Below, piece after piece: positions 1 through 7,500 of a DNA stretch of 44,507 nucleotides. Position numbers and translations under genes: made by a program. Below the pieces are notes generated by a model. It was not told the origin of the DNA. It searched no databases and saw only the letters and a list, made by a program, of their open reading frames with translations. Location of the stretch: positions 1 to 44,507 of the forward strand of contig JBFKMV010000019.1 in assembly GCA_041629655.1 (NCBI GenBank). The letters run 5' to 3'. How positions within the stretch are numbered: the first letter of the stretch is position 1; the number at the start of each line of letters is the position of its first letter. The stretch comes from JBFKMV01 sp041629655. Lineage in GTDB: Bacteria; Acidobacteriota; Polarisedimenticolia; Polarisedimenticolales; Polarisedimenticolaceae.

Positions 1-171
1 GAGAAGGAGCTGGGGCGTCCCGAGGGCATGGTCGCGGCCTACGGTCACCTCGGGCTGATCTTCGACTTCCGCGGCCAGCCGGACCGCGCCGAGGAGATGC
101 GCCGCCTGGCGCGGGCGATCAGCGAGGAGCCCGAGTATCCGCGCGGCGACCTGTACCCGGGACGGATCTGA
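1..171 (+). CDS. C-terminal end of a TPR-like protein (5' truncated)
   Basis: The reading frame is open from the first base and ends at TGA 169-171, leaving 56 residues of the C-terminus. Residues about 12-43 read as one tetratricopeptide-type helix pair: AAYGHLGLIF followed by RGQPDRAEEMRRLARAI. The spacing of small and large hydrophobic residues fits a TPR. A short Pro/Tyr-rich tail ending DLYPGRI follows. The upstream part lies outside the window, so any catalytic or sensor domain is unseen and no function can be given. It is convergent with the M64 peptidase gene, with 109 bases between the two stops. Real-gene status is supported by codon usage like the neighbours and by the TPR pattern. 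Confidence 0.6.
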   Translation, partial: EKELGRPEGMVAAYGHLGLIFDFRGQPDRAEEMRRLARAISEEPEYPRGDLYPGRI

Positions 172-219
172 AGCCGGGGGCAAGTGCTTCGGGCAGCTTG
201 GCGTGTGAATCCAGGCCTG

Positions 220-243
220 CTCGGCCCCGCGGCGGCGGCCGAG
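220..243. terminator. Possible hairpin between convergent genes
   Basis: A 7-bp inverted repeat (CTCGGCC at 220-226 and GGCCGAG at 237-243) with a 10-nt GC-rich loop lies between two convergent stop codons. There is no T-tract on either side, so it could be a weak or factor-assisted terminator, or chance in GC-rich DNA. Nothing else is visible in 172-280. Confidence 0.25.
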
Positions 244-280
244 CCGCGCGACCGGCCGAAGAGCGGAAACGCCCCGTGGC

Positions 281-2344
281 TCAGGGACAGGCCGCCAGCA
301 CCCTGGACGCCCGGCAGACCGTGGCCGCCCGCGGCCGCTCCTCCGCGTTCGAGGAGGTTCCGTAGGAACCTTCCGCATCCGCGGTCAGCGGCACGACGAG
401 GTAGTACGCATCGGCCCCCGAAGGCGCGATCTCCTCGGACAGGGGATCCGCGTCGTCGTCGGTGCAGTCCACGAGGTCGTGACTGTAGAAGCTGCCGAGC
501 ACACCTTCGTAGATCCCGTAGTCCACCGCTCCCGGCGAGCAGCTCGTCGTCCACGACATCAGCAGGTTGCCGGGAGTCGTCGTCGACTTGCCGACGGTCA
601 GCGTCGCCACCGAGCCGGGCCCGGCGGCGAGCCCGACGTCCACGGTCCACTCCCGCGAGCTCTCCAGCCAGGGTCCCGCCAGGGCCGGGTGCACCAGTGG
701 CGTGACGTCGCGGACCTCGACACGCACGAGATGCGTGCCGGGCACCGAGGAGGCGTAGTCGAACGTCCCGGGCGGATTGCCGGTTTGCGGAGCCTGGGGG
801 ACGTCGTCCTCGAACCACGTCTCCTCGAGCGGGGGCGCACCGACCGGTTGCAGCAGGTCCACCGAGAGCGTCACGCCGTTCGTCCCGTCCACGACGCCGC
901 CGGTGGGCGGGCTCTCCGACCCGGGCTCGACGAGGTCGATGCCGCCCGCGGGCACACCCCAGCCCCCGGTGTAGAGGACCCGCACGTACTCCTGCGAGCA
1001 GACCGCGCAGGACGGTTCCCCGAGGTAGTGCATCAGGCAGGCGAAGTCCATCGGCCGGTACATACCCGTGGTCAGGTAGCGCGCTCCCTCGAACAGGCCC
1101 ACCACGTCGGCATACGCGGGCAGGTTCTCCGGGGTCGGGACGGGAGTGCCGGGGTCGATCCACGGTTCCCACTTGACCAGCGAGCGTACCGTCTCGTCGG
1201 TCGCGTTCGCCTCGCAGGCCGGACCGACGATGTCGCTGCACGGTGGGTATCCGGGGTAGGCCGAGTCGTACTCGTCCGCCAGGCCGGTGAACGAGTGCCC
1301 GTACTCGTGCTGCACGATCTCCAGCCCGTCGTCGTGGACCGAGGCTACGGGGATCGAGCCGCCCGAGCCGCCGTACGTCGTGTCGTTGACCGCGACGATG
1401 ATCATGTCCCAGTCGGGTACGGCCGAGGCGGCGGTCAGCACCGCCGTCTCGTTCACGACCAGCAGCCGGTGGATGTTGGAAGCGCAGAACCGGGCATCGA
1501 AGGCGGTGTCGACGTAGGTTCCGGCCAGCGGGTCGGTGGCGGCGACGGGATCGGCGCAGCAGCTCAGCTCGCCGGTGCAGGACGGATCGTACGGTGGGTG
1601 ATCGGCTCCCGATTCCGGCGAGGCCACGAACAACTGGTTCACGTTCACGAAGTTCTCGTATTCCGCGTAGGGCGTCATGGCGAAGAACCAGGTTTCGAAC
1701 TCGGCGACGTGGCTTTGGAACAGCGCCTCCTGCGTCGCGTCGTAGCCGTCCCCCATCAGCAGCAGGTCCATGCGATTGGCGGGATCCCCGTTGATCACCA
1801 GGTCCTCTCCCGCCGCAACGCCGGAGTCGGGCGGCGGTGGGGAGCTCGCGGCCCTGCCGATCAGGTCGGCCAGGTCGAACACCGTGATCCGTTCGCCTTC
1901 GAGGACCAACGTTCCCGATTCGTGCAGCGGCACGCGGACCACGAACGACCTCCGGCCGCCGGCAAGACGGTACCCCTCGATCGTCCGGGTCCCGCGCGCG
2001 GTCCGGGCGCCGTGGAACTCGCCGCGGGTCCACCGCGGAACCTGCACCAGGCCGCGGTGCACGGTGCCCCCGTCGGGCCCTTCCAGGCGGACCAGCAGGA
2101 ACGTCGCTCCGCGCCGCGTGGCCAGCGAGCGCTCGGCGCGCAGCCGGTCCTCGTCGACGGACTCCAGCGGCGCTGCGAGCTGGACCTTGCGACTGAACAC
2201 CGCCTCGACCGCGCCCGCCTCGTCGACCTCGAACACGAGGTACAGCGCCGGAGCTCCGAGAGCGAGACCCGAGACTCCGAACCCGGCCGCGAGCGTCAGG
2301 ACGCACACGAGCAATGCCTTCACGCAGGTTCTCCGGTTCGGCAT
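281..2344 (-). CDS. Secreted M64-family (IgA peptidase-like) zinc metallopeptidase
   Basis: The product is a 687-residue exported peptidase. A Sec signal peptide is visible at residues 1-30 (MPNRRTCVK then a hydrophobic stretch ending LALGAPA). Residues 30-170 form the N-terminal beta domain typical of M64 proteins. The catalytic part spans about 185-480 and has HEYGHSFTGLADEY at 346-359: H346, E347 and H350 form the HExxH zinc site, and D357/E358 follow as in the M64 family. About 190 C-terminal residues look like beta-sandwich, possibly fibronectin/Ig-like. M64 peptidases are secreted zinc endopeptidases; the substrate here cannot be read. I chose the ATG at 2342-2344 because a strong AGGAAGGAGG-type Shine-Dalgarno precedes it and the signal peptide begins there; an upstream in-frame extension to 2614 lacks both. 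It is divergent from the PKD/toroid protein, across a 354-base gap. Confidence 0.9.
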   Translation of the reverse strand: MPNRRTCVKALLVCVLTLAAGFGVSGLALGAPALYLVFEVDEAGAVEAVFSRKVQLAAPLESVDEDRLRAERSLATRRGATFLLVRLEGPDGGTVHRGLVQVPRWTRGEFHGARTARGTRTIEGYRLAGGRRSFVVRVPLHESGTLVLEGERITVFDLADLIGRAASSPPPPDSGVAAGEDLVINGDPANRMDLLLMGDGYDATQEALFQSHVAEFETWFFAMTPYAEYENFVNVNQLFVASPESGADHPPYDPSCTGELSCCADPVAATDPLAGTYVDTAFDARFCASNIHRLLVVNETAVLTAASAVPDWDMIIVAVNDTTYGGSGGSIPVASVHDDGLEIVQHEYGHSFTGLADEYDSAYPGYPPCSDIVGPACEANATDETVRSLVKWEPWIDPGTPVPTPENLPAYADVVGLFEGARYLTTGMYRPMDFACLMHYLGEPSCAVCSQEYVRVLYTGGWGVPAGGIDLVEPGSESPPTGGVVDGTNGVTLSVDLLQPVGAPPLEETWFEDDVPQAPQTGNPPGTFDYASSVPGTHLVRVEVRDVTPLVHPALAGPWLESSREWTVDVGLAAGPGSVATLTVGKSTTTPGNLLMSWTTSCSPGAVDYGIYEGVLGSFYSHDLVDCTDDDADPLSEEIAPSGADAYYLVVPLTADAEGSYGTSSNAEERPRAATVCRASRVLAACP

Positions 2345-2477
2345 CGTCCCCCTCCTTCCTCGGGCGCGCCGTGCGGGGCTCGCGAGGCCTTCCTTGACGC
2401 AATTAATACAGCATGGCGCTCCGCCGCGGCGTGTCCGTTTCCGGGGTTGTTGACCATCGCGGTGTCGTTTCCATGGA

Positions 2478-2514
2478 CCCATACAAACCACGCGCGGCTC
2501 GTACTCTGTATGGG
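2478..2514. promoter_or_regulatory. Inverted repeat in the M64/PKD divergent intergenic region
   Basis: Within the 354-base gap (2345-2698), an exact 8-bp inverted repeat, CCCATACA at 2478-2485 and TGTATGGG at 2507-2514, has half-site centres 29 bp apart. It sits midway between two divergent starts and is locally AT-richer than its surroundings. This is compatible with a regulator site serving one or both genes. No convincing -35/-10 pair was found beside it. The same gap also contains a poly-C tract (listed separately). The rest of the gap shows nothing I can name. Confidence 0.3.
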
Positions 2515-2601
2515 CCGGCTCGCGCGGGCGCTGGTCCGAGGAGCGGCTCCGGTCGTGGATTCCGCGGCACCGCAACACTCCACAAAAGTCACCGAAGCAA
2601 T

Positions 2602-2610
2602 CCCCCCCCC
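2602..2610 (+). repeat. Poly-C homopolymer (9 C) upstream of the PKD/GYW protein gene
   Basis: Nine consecutive C residues lie 88 bases before the start codon of the secreted PKD protein. A tract of this length is at risk of slippage and could modulate transcription or leader structure. A 10-C tract lies in the corresponding position before the hcp-mopE operon, which encodes the only other protein here with the same C-terminal domain. Confidence 0.6.
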
Positions 2611-2698
2611 GCACGCGCCTCCGGCAACGGACTTGCGAGTCGATGCGGTCAAGTCCCGGCTCCGGCTTCCTCGGGGCCGGGCTTGGAGGGGAGGACCC

Positions 2699-5671
2699 AT
2701 GGACAGGAGAGTCTACGTGCGGCTGGCGGCGGTGTGTCTCGTCGCCGCGGCCGCGACACCGCTACTGGCCACCGCGCCGAAGGTCGCCACGGTCCCCTGG
2801 AACCCGGCCGGCGGCATCTACTCCAACCCCCACAGCACGTACAGCGGCTACAACATGCTGCTGATGGGCGTCGCCGAGGACCACGACGGCGACGCGGACA
2901 TCGTCTCCTACGAGTGGATCTTCGGTGACGGTGGCTTCACCGGGCCGATCGCCATCGGACCAACCGCGGGCCCGGTCGACCTCGAGGCCCGCCACGTCTA
3001 CGTCGGCGTCGACAACCAGCCGTTCACGGCGCAGCTCAGGGTCTGCGACGTCAACAACGACTGCACGACGGACAACTTCCGCGTGATCGTCAAGACGCTG
3101 ACCCTCGACATCGAGGTCAACATCGCGATCGACGAGGGCCTGTGGAACCTGCACAGGACGCAGAGCCGGTTCACCGACGGCGCGACCGGCGAGCCGATGG
3201 GGCAGTGGACCAACTCCGGCTACACCGCCGGCGCCACCTCCTCTCCGGTGCAGGCGTTCCTGATCAACGAGCACCTCACCCCGGCCGGAGGTGCCGACCC
3301 GGACGAGGATCCGTACACCGACACGGTCGTCCGCGGGATCAACCGGATGCTGTCGCTGCTGGTCCGCGTCAACACGGCGATCCAGACCTGCGCCGGCCCC
3401 GGCTCGTTCGACCCCGACAGCAACGGCAACGGGTACGGGCTCGGCGTCAACTCCTCGCGCCCGATCTACGAGAGCGGGCAGGTGATGGACGCGCTGGCCG
3501 CGACGCGCACGCCGGCGGCGACGGCGGTCACCGGCGTGCCCGAGGTGCTCGGGCAGACCTACGAGCAGATCGCCACCGACATGGGCGATTACTACTCGTA
3601 CTGCATGGACGACAGCGGGGGCGACGCCGGAGGTTGGCGCTACTCGTGCAACTCCGACGCCGACAACTCCGCCGCCCAGTGGGGCGCGATCGGAAATCTC
3701 GGCATCGAGGCCTTCGGGATCCCGACCCAGGCCTGCGTCAAGAGCCAGAACCTCAACATCTGGCTGGTCAACAGCCGGTTCAGCGGCGGTACGCTCGACG
3801 GTTGCTTCGGCTACACGGGCCGAAACTGCATCAGCAACTGCATGGCGACCACGCCCTCCGGCATGGTCCAGCTGGCGATGGACGACGTCGCACCGGGCGA
3901 TGCGCGGTGGGACGACGCCGAGGCCTGCATGTGCCGGAACTGGCTGTCGCTGTGGAACTTCCCCAACGGCGGGAACCTCTACGCCTACTACGCGCTGGCC
4001 AAGGCGATGCGGAGCGCGGTGGGCGGTACCGACGACACGCTCGACCCCTGCGGCCGGGACTGGTACGCCGAGCTGGCGCAGGACCTGGTCAACCGCCAGT
4101 TCGCCGACGGGAGCTGGCGCGGGAACTTCTGGGTCGGCAGCGGCCCGCTGGCGACGTCCTGGGCGATCATCATCCTCAAGCCGACCCTGGTCTGTCCCGC
4201 TCCCGTGGCGAGCTGTGACGCCGATCCCTCGACGACCACCATCGACTGTCCGGTCGCCTTCGACGGCTCGAACTCGCTCCACCCGGGTGCGGACAACCCG
4301 CTCCCCGGCTGCGGTACCGAGATCGTCTCCTACGACTGGGACTTCGACGACGGCAACACCGCCACGGGCGACATGGTCGAGCACGCGTTCGGCGCCAACG
4401 GCACGTACAACGTCTCGCTGACCGTGACCGACGACGTCGGGATCGCCTCGACGACGGTCTGTCCGGTCCAGGTCGATCCGCCGCCGGTGGACCCGGATGC
4501 GGATCCCGATGGTCCGTACGACATGTGCCTCAACCTGATCGCACCGTCGGTGATCCTGGACGGCACGGCCTCGCGTGACCCCGACAACTCGCCCTGCGCG
4601 CCCGGCAACGGGATCGTCAGCTGTGCCTGGGAGCTCGATTTCGCCGAGTTCCCGCCGGACTTCGACGATGCGTTCGGATGCACCGTGGACGCCACCAGCT
4701 TCTACCGCGATCTCGGGGCCGGCGTGTACGACGTGGGCCTCCGGGTAACCGACGACGAAGGCGTCACCAACGACGACTTCACCACGGTCCGGGTGCGGGA
4801 CGATTGCGACCTGCCCCCGTGTCCGCCCGACGCCGCGCCGAACAGCCAGGGCTACTGGCACCGCCAGTGCCTCGGACTTCCCGAAAGCGAAGGCGGCATC
4901 GATCCCGGACGCCACGGACGGGGTCCGAAGTCGCCGACCGAACCCGGCTTCGCCGAGTCGCTGATGCCGCAGACCGACGACATCCTCGAGGAGCTCGGCT
5001 TCTTCGGCGAGCTGACCTGCGACGGGATGGACGCCGACCCGGCCAGCGACAAGTGCGAGCAGGCGATGAAGCAGTTCACGGCCCTGCTGCTCAACGTCGT
5101 GTCGGGCCGGATCAGCGAGGGCTGCGAGGTCGATCCTTCCCTCACGCCGTGCAGCGCCACGACCGTGGCCGGCCTGGTCAACGAGATCGCCGACCTGATC
5201 CACGGCGGCATGTGCAACGACGCCAAGACCTGCGCCGCGGCGATGAACGAGGGCGATTCGCTGGTCAACGACGGGGGCGGCGGCAGCGCCGCGCCCGGCG
5301 ACACCCCGATCTCCATCGCGCCCTACGATCCTCCCGTGACGATCGTGGCGGCGCCTTCACGGCCCGGCGCGCGCGACACGCGCCGCAGCTCCGACCCGGT
5401 GGCGCGCTTCGAGGACCTCGAACGCGGCGGCTGGGTGCTCTACTACCTGGTTCCCGACAACTACGTCTCGAACGATCCGCTGGTGCGGATCATGTCCGTC
5501 GGGCCGGCCAGCGCGCCGGCCGGAATGACGCGGCGGGAGGCCTTCGCGCCGACGCCGGGGACCGACCCGGCTCCGGATCCGAAACCGGAGCAGGCGGAGC
5601 CCGGCGACGACGCGGAGCGGCCGGCCGTCGACCGCAGCCGACGCGCGGGGGAGAGGGCGCGCCGGCGTTGA
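2699..5671 (+). CDS. Large secreted PKD / alpha-alpha-toroid-like protein with C-terminal GYW domain
   Basis: The product has 990 residues and starts at ATG 2699, preceded by GGAGGGGAGG and a 4-base spacer. The signal peptide is at about 1-25 (MDRRVYVRL, then Ala/Leu-rich). A PKD-type beta domain follows at about 55-130 (VSYEWIFGDGG). About 140-500 is a Cys-rich, Trp/Tyr-rich helical region with motifs such as QFADGSWRGNFW and GGWRYSC. These resemble the QxxDGSW repeats of prenyltransferase/squalene-cyclase alpha-alpha toroids, but I see no catalytic DxDD motif. Two more PKD domains follow at about 505-600 (VSYDWDFDDGN...VSLTVTDD) and 610-705. Residues 716-857 match the C-terminus of the MopE-repeat protein at 17262-18893. 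A 130-residue tail follows. Its function is unknown; the layout suggests an extracellular carbohydrate- or protein-binding scaffold. Confidence 0.85.
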   Translation: MDRRVYVRLAAVCLVAAAATPLLATAPKVATVPWNPAGGIYSNPHSTYSGYNMLLMGVAEDHDGDADIVSYEWIFGDGGFTGPIAIGPTAGPVDLEARHVYVGVDNQPFTAQLRVCDVNNDCTTDNFRVIVKTLTLDIEVNIAIDEGLWNLHRTQSRFTDGATGEPMGQWTNSGYTAGATSSPVQAFLINEHLTPAGGADPDEDPYTDTVVRGINRMLSLLVRVNTAIQTCAGPGSFDPDSNGNGYGLGVNSSRPIYESGQVMDALAATRTPAATAVTGVPEVLGQTYEQIATDMGDYYSYCMDDSGGDAGGWRYSCNSDADNSAAQWGAIGNLGIEAFGIPTQACVKSQNLNIWLVNSRFSGGTLDGCFGYTGRNCISNCMATTPSGMVQLAMDDVAPGDARWDDAEACMCRNWLSLWNFPNGGNLYAYYALAKAMRSAVGGTDDTLDPCGRDWYAELAQDLVNRQFADGSWRGNFWVGSGPLATSWAIIILKPTLVCPAPVASCDADPSTTTIDCPVAFDGSNSLHPGADNPLPGCGTEIVSYDWDFDDGNTATGDMVEHAFGANGTYNVSLTVTDDVGIASTTVCPVQVDPPPVDPDADPDGPYDMCLNLIAPSVILDGTASRDPDNSPCAPGNGIVSCAWELDFAEFPPDFDDAFGCTVDATSFYRDLGAGVYDVGLRVTDDEGVTNDDFTTVRVRDDCDLPPCPPDAAPNSQGYWHRQCLGLPESEGGIDPGRHGRGPKSPTEPGFAESLMPQTDDILEELGFFGELTCDGMDADPASDKCEQAMKQFTALLLNVVSGRISEGCEVDPSLTPCSATTVAGLVNEIADLIHGGMCNDAKTCAAAMNEGDSLVNDGGGGSAAPGDTPISIAPYDPPVTIVAAPSRPGARDTRRSSDPVARFEDLERGGWVLYYLVPDNYVSNDPLVRIMSVGPASAPAGMTRREAFAPTPGTDPAPDPKPEQAEPGDDAERPAVDRSRRAGERARRR
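4844..5269 (+). other. GYW domain, copy A (142 residues)
   Basis: Residues 716-857 of the PKD protein begin SQGYWHRQCLG and continue through GGIDPGR, PTEPGF, a conserved Cys series and a final NEGDSL. By hand alignment, 86 of 142 positions equal those of copy B (18465-18890) with no gap. It recalls the GYWKNH-type domains seen near the C-termini of many exported bacterial proteins, but the HRQC variant and Cys pattern are distinct. Here it is internal, with about 130 residues after it. Confidence 0.75.
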
Positions 5672-5731
5672 CCAACCAGGGCGGTCCCGGATACCGGCTC
5701 CGCGGCTCCGGGATCGCCCGCAACGACTCGC

Positions 5732-5765
5732 GACGCGGCCGCCCGCCGGCACGGGCGGCCGCGTC
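5732..5765 (+). terminator. Strong hairpin terminator after the PKD protein gene
   Basis: A perfect 14-bp inverted repeat (5732-5745 and 5752-5765) flanks a 6-nt loop (CCGGCA). The stem is almost all G:C and is followed by CTCTTC. It lies 60 bases after the PKD protein stop and 40 bases before the next start. The T-tract is short, so termination may be only partial and the next gene could be read through. Confidence 0.6.
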
Positions 5766-5804
5766 CTCTTCGGTCCACGTCTGCCGGTTCCCGGAGGCTC
5801 GACG

Positions 5805-6464
5805 ATGAGCATGCGCCGGCCGATCCCGACCGCGCTCGCCCTGTGCCTGGTAACGAGCGCGGCGTTCGCCGAGCAGGCGGTCCCCGGGGACCCGCAGCGG
5901 ATTCACCCCGAGGTCAGGGGCGAGATCGCGTTCTTGACCCCGGGCCCGGCGATCGAGCCGCTCGGCGAGGGCCGCTTCCGGATCGGCCGGCTCGTGCTCG
6001 ACCGCAACACCCGGGAGATCCGGTTTTCCGGCTGCATGGAACGCGGCCGGGGCGAGCTCGATCGGATCGTGGGCGGGTCCTCGAATCCGGAGGCGTCGGC
6101 CCTGATCCGCAGCGCGGTCGAGCCCTACGACGTGTACCTGGCGCTGTTCCTGGTCGGCGTGTCACCGGCCGGCGATCGCGGTGCCGTCGAGATCGCGGTG
6201 TCGTGGGACGACGGCTCCCGCCGCGTCCTTCTCGACGGACCGCGCGTGGAGTGGGTCTTCTCCGCTGCGCGGCCCGGCGGCGGGTCGGCCGCCCCGGCCG
6301 ACGGGGCGGTCGTCGCCTGGAGCGACCCGCGGGCCGTGATCCGCAGTCGCCGGCCCGAGGAGACGGCGCGCCCGCTCCTGGCGAGCTCCGAGCTGCTGCC
6401 GCCCGCGGGGACCCCGGTGGAGCTCCTGATCCGCGCGGCTCCGCTTCCGGCCTTCGGGGAGTAG
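5805..6464 (+). CDS. Small exported protein, possibly YdjY-like
   Basis: The product has 219 residues and starts at ATG 5805 behind GGAGG with a 7-base spacer (a second ATG lies at 5811). A Sec signal peptide occupies 1-22 (ending SAAFAEQ). The core, about 45-145, reads IGRLVLDRNTREIRFSG, then a Glu/Asp stretch, then VYLALFLVGVSP. This resembles the start and middle of YdjY-domain proteins, where a conserved beta hairpin precedes a helix ending in a Leu-rich segment. The match is from memory and only moderate. Length and signal peptide fit a periplasmic protein of unknown role. It stands alone between a terminator and a convergent gene whose stop lies 9 bases away. Confidence 0.7.
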   Translation: MSMRRPIPTALALCLVTSAAFAEQAVPGDPQRIHPEVRGEIAFLTPGPAIEPLGEGRFRIGRLVLDRNTREIRFSGCMERGRGELDRIVGGSSNPEASALIRSAVEPYDVYLALFLVGVSPAGDRGAVEIAVSWDDGSRRVLLDGPRVEWVFSAARPGGGSAAPADGAVVAWSDPRAVIRSRRPEETARPLLASSELLPPAGTPVELLIRAAPLPAFGE

Positions 6465-6473
6465 CGGCAGCGG

Positions 6474-7361
6474 TCAGGGCGCGCAGGTGAAGCTGCTGCG
6501 CGCCAGGACGTTGCCGGCTTCGTCGCGCGCCTCGACGCTCCACTCGCCGGCCGATCCGCGAAACAGCGTCTTGCGGCTGTGGGTGCGCCAGTGCGGGCCA
6601 CCCAGGGCCAGCGTGACCCGGCTGATCTCGCTTCCTTCGCGCAGCCAGACGTGGTCGATCGTCGCTCCGGCGCCGCCACCCACGACGCGCGTCAGGAACA
6701 CGACCCGCTGGCCCTCGCGAAACCGAGCGCCGGCGCCGCGCAGCCTGCGGTTGCGGACCCCGGTTCCGACGCCGTGCTCGGCAACCGTCAGCCGCGGTGC
6801 GTTCGTCACGGAGTCGGGAGCCAGAGACGTCTCGACCGGCGCCGGCGGGGGACTCGGCGGCGCGGGGGCGGGCTCGGTCTCGATCGGTATCTCGACCGCA
6901 CTGTCGGGCTTCCCGGCGGAGGACCCGGGGGTGGGGGGCTCGCGCATCGCGACCCACGCCGCGGCCAGGAGCCCCAATCCGAGCACGCCGAGCCACGCCC
7001 AACGCCGCAGCGGAGCCCGCGGCGGCGCCGACGCCTGCGGGGCGGGCTGCGGAGGCGGCTCCTCGGCAGGCGGCTCCTCGACGGGCGGCTCCTCGGCGGG
7101 CGGCTCCTCGGCGGGCGGAGGCCGGAAGGGCTCGAACTCGCGCCGGAACTCCGTCACCACCGCGGTCGGGTCGAGGCCGAGGTACTCCGCATAGGTCCTG
7201 ACGTAGCTCTCCGCCTCCGGATCGCCGGCCAGCTCCCGGAGGTGCTCGTGCTCCAGCGCCGCCAGGTGGTGGGCGCAGACCTCGGTCGCCAGGGCCACGT
7301 CGACGAGCCGCAGGCCGCGGCTCTCCCGCTCGCTCCTCAGCCGCTGTCCGAAAGCGCCCAT
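6474..7361 (-). CDS. RodZ-like HTH membrane protein with C-terminal DUF2914
   Basis: The product has 295 residues. Residues 5-75 form a Cro/C1-type helix-turn-helix of the RodZ/HTH_25 kind (GQRLRSERESRGLRLVDVAL, then YVRTYAEYLGLD). A Pro/Glu linker at about 85-110 is built from four 15-base DNA repeats. One transmembrane helix follows at about 123-140 (WAWLGVLGLGLLAAAWVAM). The periplasmic C-terminus has DUF2914 features at about 215-292: VVFLTRVVGG, HVWLREG, WRTHSRKTLF, GEWSVEARDEAGNVLA. RodZ links MreB to the cell-wall machinery; DUF2914 is of unknown function and replaces the usual RodZ tail here. A role in envelope shape or stress sensing is inference. A TATGAT hexamer (7376-7381, minus strand) ends 14 bases before the ATG. 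Confidence 0.8.
   Translation of the reverse strand: MGAFGQRLRSERESRGLRLVDVALATEVCAHHLAALEHEHLRELAGDPEAESYVRTYAEYLGLDPTAVVTEFRREFEPFRPPPAEEPPAEEPPVEEPPAEEPPPQPAPQASAPPRAPLRRWAWLGVLGLGLLAAAWVAMREPPTPGSSAGKPDSAVEIPIETEPAPAPPSPPPAPVETSLAPDSVTNAPRLTVAEHGVGTGVRNRRLRGAGARFREGQRVVFLTRVVGGGAGATIDHVWLREGSEISRVTLALGGPHWRTHSRKTLFRGSAGEWSVEARDEAGNVLARSSFTCAP
7054..7113. repeat. Four 15-bp tandem repeats in the Pro/Glu linker
   Basis: Four near-identical copies of a 15-base unit (7054-7068, 7069-7083, 7084-7098, 7099-7113) encode PPAEE/PPVEE steps in the linker between the HTH and the membrane helix of the RodZ-like protein. Copy number could vary without breaking the frame, changing linker length. Confidence 0.8.
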
Positions 7362-7500
7362 CGTTCTCGCCGGAGATCATAGACGAAGCGACCCGAACCA
7401 CACGCCCGCGCCTCGATCGGGACCTCCCCGATCCACTGGATCGCAGCCAATTACGAATTTGTCACTAAGGCTGGCCGCAACTCGCCCGATGTGGGACTCG

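Noticed and set aside
2395..2420. TTGACG plus AT-rich stretch as a promoter of the PKD gene
   Set aside because: No -10 at a suitable distance; the position lies close to the opposite gene's start.
479..2698. Very long plus-strand open frame preceding the PKD protein start
   Set aside because: It is antisense to the M64 peptidase, Arg/Val-rich with no domain, and lacks a ribosome site; the true start is at 2699 with Shine-Dalgarno and signal peptide.
2762..5203. 813-residue minus-strand open frame opposite the PKD protein
   Set aside because: A GC-rich antisense shadow; no signal, domain or start site, while the plus-strand protein has clear domains.
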